A DNA stretch of 64,000 bases from Massilia sp. PAMC28688 (GTDB lineage: Bacteria > Pseudomonadota > Gammaproteobacteria > Burkholderiales > Burkholderiaceae_D), in NCBI RefSeq assembly GCF_019443445.1, contig NZ_CP080378.1, positions 186,001 to 250,000 on the forward strand. Direction: 5' to 3'. Position 1 is the first letter of the stretch. Each line of letters starts with the position of its first letter. This document shows positions 59,110-64,000 of this stretch, piece after piece. A program made the translations under genes and the position numbers. The notes below the pieces were generated by a model that was not told the origin of the DNA, did no database searches, and saw nothing but the letters and a program-made list of their open reading frames with translations.

Positions 59110-60903
59110 ATGAAAAACACACTCTTCGCGGGGAAGCTGCTTCCCCTGGCCGCGGCCGGCCTGCTGGCCGCCTGCGCCGACAACCCCCAGGACCACACGG
59201 CCATCGCCGCGCGTGCCAGTAAGACCGCCGCCGTGCTCGTGCAAGGCACGGCGGCGGACAGTCTGGCACCGGGCCGCTACGTCATCGTCAATGCCCAAAG
59301 CGGCAAGTGCGTGGACGTGGCCTGGGCCAGCATGGCCGACGGCGGCAACATCCAGCAGGTAGACTGCAACACCAACCTGGCCCAGGTGTTCGATGTGAGC
59401 CAGCCCGCAGCCGGCGTCTACAAGCTGACCAATGCCGGCAGTGGCAAGGTGATGGATGTGAGCGCGTCGTCGACCCTGGATGGCGCCAACGTCCAGCAGT
59501 GGACCGACAACGGCACCAATGCCCAGCGCTTCACCGTGGCCCGTACCCTTGGCAACCGCTACGTGCTCACCAACGTCAACAGCAAGAAATGCGTGGACGT
59601 GGCCGGCGGATCGCTCGCCTCCGGCGCCAACATCCAGCAAGCCACCTGCAACAATACGGCCGCACAGCAGTTCCACTTCTACCCCCGCAGCGATGCCGGA
59701 CGGGGCGTGCTGCCGGTGGGGCTGTACGCGCTCAGTTCTCACCATTCTCGCCTGTGCCTGGGCATCGACGGCGCAAGTATCAACGCCGGAGCCAGGGCCG
59801 TGCAGGCCACGTGCGCCGCCACATCGGCCCAGCGCTTCCATGTACTGGCCGGAGGCAACGGCAGCTACTGGTTCGCCAACGCCAACAGCGGCCTGGCGCT
59901 GGAGATTGCAGGCGGATCTACCGCCAATGGCGCCCAGGTGATTCAGCGCGGCGACGCGCAGCAGCCGAACCAGCGCTTCAGCGTCAATGCCACCAGCAGC
60001 GGCTACCAGATCGTTGCGCGCAACAGCAATCGCTGCCTCGACGTACCGGGCTGGAGCACCACGGCGGGTGCCGTGATCCAGCAATGGGATTGCGGCAACC
60101 AGGCCAACCAGCGCTGGGCCTTCGAGCCCGTGACCGGCGCCACTGTCGAACCGCCACCGACGGGCGGCTGGCGCCTTGTATGGGCGGACGAATTCAACGG
60201 CACCAGTGTCGATATGAACAAGTGGGAATTTGAAGTCAATGGCGCAGGCGGCGGCAATGGCGAACTCCAGTACTACACGGCGCGGCCGGAAAACGCCTTC
60301 GTTTCCAACGGCGCACTCACGATCCGGGCGCAGCGCGAGAATTATTGCAGCACTGACGGCTGCCGCCAGTACACGTCCGCGCGCCTGCGCACCCGTGGCA
60401 AGGGCGACTGGCTGTACGGGCGCATGGAAGCGCGCGCCAGACTGCCGCGCGGCCAGGGACTGTGGCCTGCGATCTGGATGCTGCCAACCGACTTTGCCTA
60501 CGGCGGCTGGGCTGCCAGCGGCGAAATCGACATCGTGGAAGCGGTCAACCTGGGCGGCGCGGGCGGCAACTCCATCTTTGGCACCCTGCACTACGGCGGC
60601 GCCTGGCCCAACAATGTCCACAAAGGCGGCAATACCGCGCCTGCGGCCAGCGTGGTGGATAACTTCCACACCTATGCGGTGGAATGGGAGCCGACCCAGA
60701 TTCGCTTTTACCTGAACGGCGTGCTCTATCACACGGCAACCGACTGGTGGTCCAGCGGCGGCGCCTTCCCGGCGCCGTTTGACAAGCGTTTCCACATGCT
60801 GCTCAATGTGGCAGTGGGCGGCAACTGGCCGGGGTCGCCGGATGCGGGGACGGTATTTCCGCAGACGATGCAGGTCGATTACGTGCGGGTGTATCAAAAG
60901 TAA
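59110..60903 (+). CDS. lipoprotein GH16 beta-glucanase with ricin-type lectin domains
   Basis: 597 residues from ATG 59110; the upstream part of the open frame lacks a ribosome site. Lipobox GLLAAC, then about two ricin-B-type lectin domains (residues ~50-345) with repeated Q-x-W/F units (GKCVDVAWASMADGGNIQQ, KVMDVSASSTLDGANVQQW, KCVDVAGGSLASGANIQQ, RCLDVPGWSTTAGAVIQQW), then a GH16 domain with catalytic GEIDIVEAV (ExDxxE) and flanking Trp-rich substrate cleft (GLWPAIWMLP). It likely cuts beta-1,3- or beta-1,3-1,4-glucan such as laminarin. The terminator at 60927 ends the unit. Confidence 0.93.
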   Translation: MKNTLFAGKLLPLAAAGLLAACADNPQDHTAIAARASKTAAVLVQGTAADSLAPGRYVIVNAQSGKCVDVAWASMADGGNIQQVDCNTNLAQVFDVSQPAAGVYKLTNAGSGKVMDVSASSTLDGANVQQWTDNGTNAQRFTVARTLGNRYVLTNVNSKKCVDVAGGSLASGANIQQATCNNTAAQQFHFYPRSDAGRGVLPVGLYALSSHHSRLCLGIDGASINAGARAVQATCAATSAQRFHVLAGGNGSYWFANANSGLALEIAGGSTANGAQVIQRGDAQQPNQRFSVNATSSGYQIVARNSNRCLDVPGWSTTAGAVIQQWDCGNQANQRWAFEPVTGATVEPPPTGGWRLVWADEFNGTSVDMNKWEFEVNGAGGGNGELQYYTARPENAFVSNGALTIRAQRENYCSTDGCRQYTSARLRTRGKGDWLYGRMEARARLPRGQGLWPAIWMLPTDFAYGGWAASGEIDIVEAVNLGGAGGNSIFGTLHYGGAWPNNVHKGGNTAPAASVVDNFHTYAVEWEPTQIRFYLNGVLYHTATDWWSSGGAFPAPFDKRFHMLLNVAVGGNWPGSPDAGTVFPQTMQVDYVRVYQK

Positions 60904-60926
60904 AGCGGCCAGTTGGCTGCGGTCAC

Positions 60927-60957
60927 GGCCCCGCCTCGGTGAGTGCGGGGCCTTTTT
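60927..60957 (+). terminator. Rho-independent terminator of the GH16 gene
   Basis: GGCCCCGC / GCGGGGCC with a ten-base loop and T5 tail, 23 bases after the stop. Confidence 0.9.
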
Positions 60958-61177
60958 ATTGACGGTACTGGCCTCTGGAGGCGGCCCCGGTCGTCTTCCT
61001 TTACCCTTGCCCGCAGCGTAGAATAACGCCCATCAATTTACCGGCTGAGTACGCATCGGCTCGCACAAAACAATCGCGGCTAGTGATACGTCCTCTCGGC
61101 GGCTGACCGGCGCCATATAACGGCAGGGCCCTTGTGCGACTCCTGAAGCAATCCCACCTGCCATTCTGAGGAGATTC

Positions 61178-62554
61178 ATGAAGCTTTTTACCCAATCGGC
61201 GCTGGCGCGCTCCAGCGGTGTCTGCCTGTTCGCGTTTGCCGTCGTGAGCGCCGGCTGCACCTCCCCTGCCCGCCTGACCAGTGAGCAAGCGCCGCCGGAG
61301 CAAGCTGCGCAATGGACCGGTACCTGGGGCACTGCACCGGCAGGCCCGACGGCACCTGGCAGCATACAAAGCTTTGCGAACCAGACGCTTCGCCTGATCG
61401 TTCATACCAGCATCGGCGGCTCACAGGTGCGCATTCGCGTGTCGAACGAACACGGCGCCGTACCGCTGTACATCGGAGCAGCGCGCATCGCCCTGCAGCG
61501 CACCGGTGCCGAGATTGTTCCGGGCAGCGACCGCGCACTCACCTTTTCCGGCTCCCGTTCCGTCACCATACCGGCCGGCTCACCGGCCGTTAGCGACCCG
61601 ATTGCGTTTGACGTGCCGGCATCGTCGGATCTGGCCATCAGCCTTTACTTTCCCGCGCAGGTGCAGGTCACAACCATCCACGAAAACGCATTCCAGACAA
61701 ATTACGTTTCCGCGCCGGGCAACTTTGCAGCTGCAAGCGTGCTGCCCACCCAGAAAGCGATTACGTCCTGGCCATTCCTGACCCAGGTTGATGTCCTCTC
61801 GCGCGCCCCGGTACTGGTGGCCTTTGGCGATTCCATCACCGAGGGCGCCATCACAACGCTCGACGCCAATCAGCGCTGGCCCGATTTGCTCGCGCGGCGC
61901 GTGCAAAGTGCGGCAAGGGCGGCATCGGCGGCGGGTAAGGCGTTGGTGCATCCGACGCCAGCCATTGGCATCGTCAATCGCGGCATCGGTGGCAACCGTC
62001 TGCTGCGCGATTCCGGGGGAGATGGCCTGGCCGGACGCGCCGCCTTGGCGCGTTTTGACCGCGATGTGCTGGCGACGGCCGGTGTCGAGCATGTGATCGT
62101 GCTACTTGGGATTAACGACATCGGCGTGCCTGGCACCCCTGGTTCGACTCTGGAGCAGGCCGTGACGGTGGACGACCTGGTCGCCGGCTACCGCCAGCTG
62201 ATCGCGCGGGCCCGCGCCAGGGGCCTGAAAATTTACGGTGGGACCATGACGCCTTTCGAAGGCACCATCTACCCGGACTATTATTCGCCAGAGAAAGAGC
62301 GCGTGCGGCAGGCGGCGAATGCGTGGATTCGCACCAGCGGAGAGTTTGATGGCGTGATTGACTTCGACCGCGCGGTCCGCGATCCCGATCATCCGGCGCG
62401 ATTGCTGCCGGCGTTCGACGGCGGCGATCATCTGCACCCGGGCGACCTTGGTATGCGGGCGATGGCCGACGCTGTGCCGCTTGAACTGTTTGCTGCAAAG
62501 CGCACGGGTTCTGGTGGCGTTGATGCCGTGCCCACGCTAATTGGAACGCGATGA
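61178..62554 (+). CDS. SGNH/GDSL family secreted esterase lipoprotein
   Basis: 458 residues. Signal peptide with a lipobox-like VVSAGC, an N-terminal beta domain (~45-205, RLIVHTSIGGSQVRIRVSNE) and an SGNH hydrolase: block I VAFGDSITEGA (Ser), block II NRGIGGNRLL (Gly), block III VLLGINDIG (Asn) and block V GGDHLHPGDLG (Asp, His). The domain order is that of GDSL esterases in plant-polymer or polysaccharide deacetylation. It is next to the GH16 glucanase, which supports a role in outside polysaccharide breakdown. GAGGAG precedes the ATG. Confidence 0.9.
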   Translation: MKLFTQSALARSSGVCLFAFAVVSAGCTSPARLTSEQAPPEQAAQWTGTWGTAPAGPTAPGSIQSFANQTLRLIVHTSIGGSQVRIRVSNEHGAVPLYIGAARIALQRTGAEIVPGSDRALTFSGSRSVTIPAGSPAVSDPIAFDVPASSDLAISLYFPAQVQVTTIHENAFQTNYVSAPGNFAAASVLPTQKAITSWPFLTQVDVLSRAPVLVAFGDSITEGAITTLDANQRWPDLLARRVQSAARAASAAGKALVHPTPAIGIVNRGIGGNRLLRDSGGDGLAGRAALARFDRDVLATAGVEHVIVLLGINDIGVPGTPGSTLEQAVTVDDLVAGYRQLIARARARGLKIYGGTMTPFEGTIYPDYYSPEKERVRQAANAWIRTSGEFDGVIDFDRAVRDPDHPARLLPAFDGGDHLHPGDLGMRAMADAVPLELFAAKRTGSGGVDAVPTLIGTR

Positions 62555-62788
62555 GCTAAAGATCCAGGCAGCCGATCACGCAGGGCACGACGTCGAAAGC
62601 CGGACGTGCCGTGGGTGGGGCCCGTCCACAGCTGATTTTCGCTCATCGTGAAGATCATGCGCGAGCGTTGCGCGCACCTTGTTTCATCTTTGTGACCGCA
62701 ACCCGGCGGTCAGCTACAGATGTCCTCTCCGCCCTTTTTCTTCGCGTGGGGATTGTAGACCTAGCTTCGGCTGCATTCAGGGCATACA

Positions 62789-63319
62789 CTACTGCTGGGG
62801 GCTGGAGAAGTTGCGGATCATACTCGCAACTGCCGCCGGTTCAACAGCAATGTCAAGATTGAAGGGAGCGCTATCGGACGCAGATACGATAAGCGTCCGG
62901 CCAGCGGCGCCCGATAATGCAATCCCGGCAAGAACACGCGCGGCATGTACCGCCGTTTGCGACACCGGGCCCGCACCCGCGTGGTGAATATGATGCGGCC
63001 CAGATCCCAGAAACTTCCCATTGTCCGGCGTACGTTCCAGCCACTCCAATCGCCAAAGCGGCCTTGCCGTTTTGATGAGGAGCGGCTCAAGCGAGACCCA
63101 TTCCCGTGGTTCGGACGGTTCAAGATCGAACTTCAACGGGAACACCTCGAAGTATTTGGCCAAACCCCGATCCTCAGTAGAAAACACGACACTGCGACCA
63201 TTTTTCATCCTGAGTGCGACAAAGAATCGCCAATAGCCATCGGCATGGAAATAGGCATTCACACGCCGCCCAACAAGCTGCGAAAAGTCAGCGCATGCCG
63301 TCACCGACTCAATCAGCAT
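62789..63319 (-). CDS. hypothetical protein, pair partner of DUF2199 gene
   Basis: 176 residues, soluble, no signal peptide. The N-terminal half looks like a small alpha/beta protein (GRRVNAYFHADGYWRFFVAL, RSVVFSTEDRGLAKYFEVFP); the C-terminal part has GPHHIHHAGAGPVSQTAV. No family is recognised. Its ATG overlaps the stop of the DUF2199 gene by 11 bases, so the two are cotranscribed and coupled. GC content here is lower than in the rest of the window. Confidence 0.7.
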   Translation of the reverse strand: MLIESVTACADFSQLVGRRVNAYFHADGYWRFFVALRMKNGRSVVFSTEDRGLAKYFEVFPLKFDLEPSEPREWVSLEPLLIKTARPLWRLEWLERTPDNGKFLGSGPHHIHHAGAGPVSQTAVHAARVLAGIALSGAAGRTLIVSASDSAPFNLDIAVEPAAVASMIRNFSSPQQ

Positions 63320-63833
63320 GGCGACAGCCTTCTACGGGATGCACTACCGCCGCGTAGAGCTGCGCTACCCGCGCAACGGATATCCCCTCGCGTTGTTCGA
63401 TAGCGAGCGGGTGACAGTTCGGCTCCAGTTCGACGTAGGGTCGAAATCGGCCATCCCTCAGATGAACACGGGTCTTCAGATTGACAGTGTCGGGATACGG
63501 CCCGAGGGCTGCATTCAACCATCCAAAGAAGGGGCCAATATGCGACCGCGTATCGGCATCAAAACACGCTGCCCATTGCTGATAGCTTTGCTCGCTCAGC
63601 GACACCCACACCCCCCAAGAAAGCGGCTCTGCTTCCTCAAGCACGGGAATTTCGAGACAGCAACGAACAAAATACTGCGCCTGGTCGATGACGCAGGAGT
63701 CCGAATCAAGCTGGCAGCGTGCCTGACGTTCGTGGACCGGGACGGCGTAATAGCTCAGGGGCGCGTTGGCACCAAACGCGGGCATACCTTGATGAACCTC
63801 GCCGCATCCACTGCATAAACACTCAAACACCAT
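63309..63833 (-). CDS. DUF2199 domain protein
   Basis: 174 residues. It starts with a Cys-rich segment (CLCSGCGEVHQGMPAFGANA) that fits a zinc ribbon, followed by conserved DUF2199 parts: DSDSCVIDQAQYFVRCCLEI, WGVWVSLSEQSYQQW, WLNAALGPYPDTVNLKTRVH, YVELEPNCHPLAIEQREGIS. The family function is unknown. It is the first gene of a two-gene unit. A possible promoter (TTGATG - 18 - TTATAC) lies near 63937-63966 on the minus strand, close to the window edge. Confidence 0.85.
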   Translation of the reverse strand: MVFECLCSGCGEVHQGMPAFGANAPLSYYAVPVHERQARCQLDSDSCVIDQAQYFVRCCLEIPVLEEAEPLSWGVWVSLSEQSYQQWAACFDADTRSHIGPFFGWLNAALGPYPDTVNLKTRVHLRDGRFRPYVELEPNCHPLAIEQREGISVARVAQLYAAVVHPVEGCRHAD

Positions 63834-64000
63834 CGCGACTTCCTTTCTCGTTCATCCGTTACGCCACCCTGCCCCGTCTCGGGGAACACATTTTCCGGAA
63901 AACAAACCAGCAAGACATCTTTGATGCCTCTTACGGGAATGCCGATGTTGTATAATAATTGCCAAATCCATAACATCAAGTGCGACCTACATGCGTTCAT

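Noticed and set aside
59059..60897. 612-codon open frame on the minus strand opposite the GH16 gene
   Set aside because: Antisense to a gene with lipobox, lectin repeats and a GH16 active site.
63755..64000. Open frame on the minus strand at the right edge
   Set aside because: It overlaps the start of the DUF2199 gene in another frame and has no recognisable protein features.

Overview
The window is GC-rich and almost free of introns of non-coding DNA, with about 70 protein genes on both strands and short gaps between them. Gene content (trmJ/suhB divergent pair, an acetoacetyl-CoA reductase PhaB, RhlE, YqjD/YqjE membrane proteins, Burkholderiales-type porin, many RRxGVT-type Crp/Fnr and FFLEELY-type proteins) points to a betaproteobacterium of the Oxalobacteraceae, Massilia/Telluria-like. 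This is inference from protein families; there is no rRNA in the window to confirm it. I saw no tRNA, rRNA, CRISPR array, prophage or insertion sequence.

Layout. 1-12.4 kb: a large c-di-GMP signalling protein cut by the left edge, a three-gene operon (Tat-exported small subunit, GMC oxidoreductase, lipase), then housekeeping genes (trmJ, suhB, rhlE, a MarR regulator, hydroxypyruvate isomerase). 12.4-15.2 kb: an M43-type metalloprotease with seven near-identical 49-residue propeller repeats, translationally coupled to a small unknown protein. 15.6-27.7 kb: small stress and redox genes (DksA-like zinc finger, PhaB, universal stress protein, peroxiredoxin-glutaredoxin fusion, MtfA-like peptidase, OmpA-like protein, BrkB-like and AI-2E-type membrane proteins). 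27.8-43.8 kb: a dense block of cell-envelope stress genes (two BON lipoproteins, several glycine-zipper proteins, DUF4398/OmpA proteins, ferritin-like protein, YqjD/YqjE, AsmA, DUF3309, Lmo0937-type peptide, a phospholipase D) around a Crp/Fnr-family regulator. 43.8-46.3 kb: a phospholipid-turnover operon (PAP2 phosphatase, lipid kinase, metallophosphoesterase). 46.4-55.5 kb: mixed genes (response regulator pair, orphan sulfate-binding protein, dienelactone hydrolase, short porin, DgkA, YciH, DUF4394 and DUF817 proteins). 55.6-62.5 kb: secreted enzymes (subtilisin-like protease, GH16 glucanase with ricin-type lectin domains, SGNH esterase) and a Gln/Ser/Asn-repeat protein. 62.6-64 kb: a lower-GC pair of unknown and DUF2199 proteins.

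Main discovery candidate. Nine 14-bp palindromes of the form GTnCG-nYRn-CGnAC lie in front of the envelope-stress genes. Almost every one sits exactly 22 bp (once 23 bp) upstream of a -10-like hexamer, which places the palindrome centre at -41.5. That is the geometry of FNR/CRP class II activation, and the 5-N4-5 layout is that of an FNR-type site but with a different half-site (GTGCG rather than TTGAT). One of the sites lies between the Crp/Fnr-family gene (37742-38476) and a divergent glycine-zipper gene. I infer a Crp/Fnr-controlled envelope-stress regulon whose members in this window include the seven-protein-family DUF4398/OmpA/ferritin/YqjD/YqjE operon, AsmA, BON and glycine-zipper lipoproteins, an Lmo0937-type peptide, a collagen-like lipoprotein and a phospholipase D. 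The sites and spacings are read directly; the identity of the regulator is inference.
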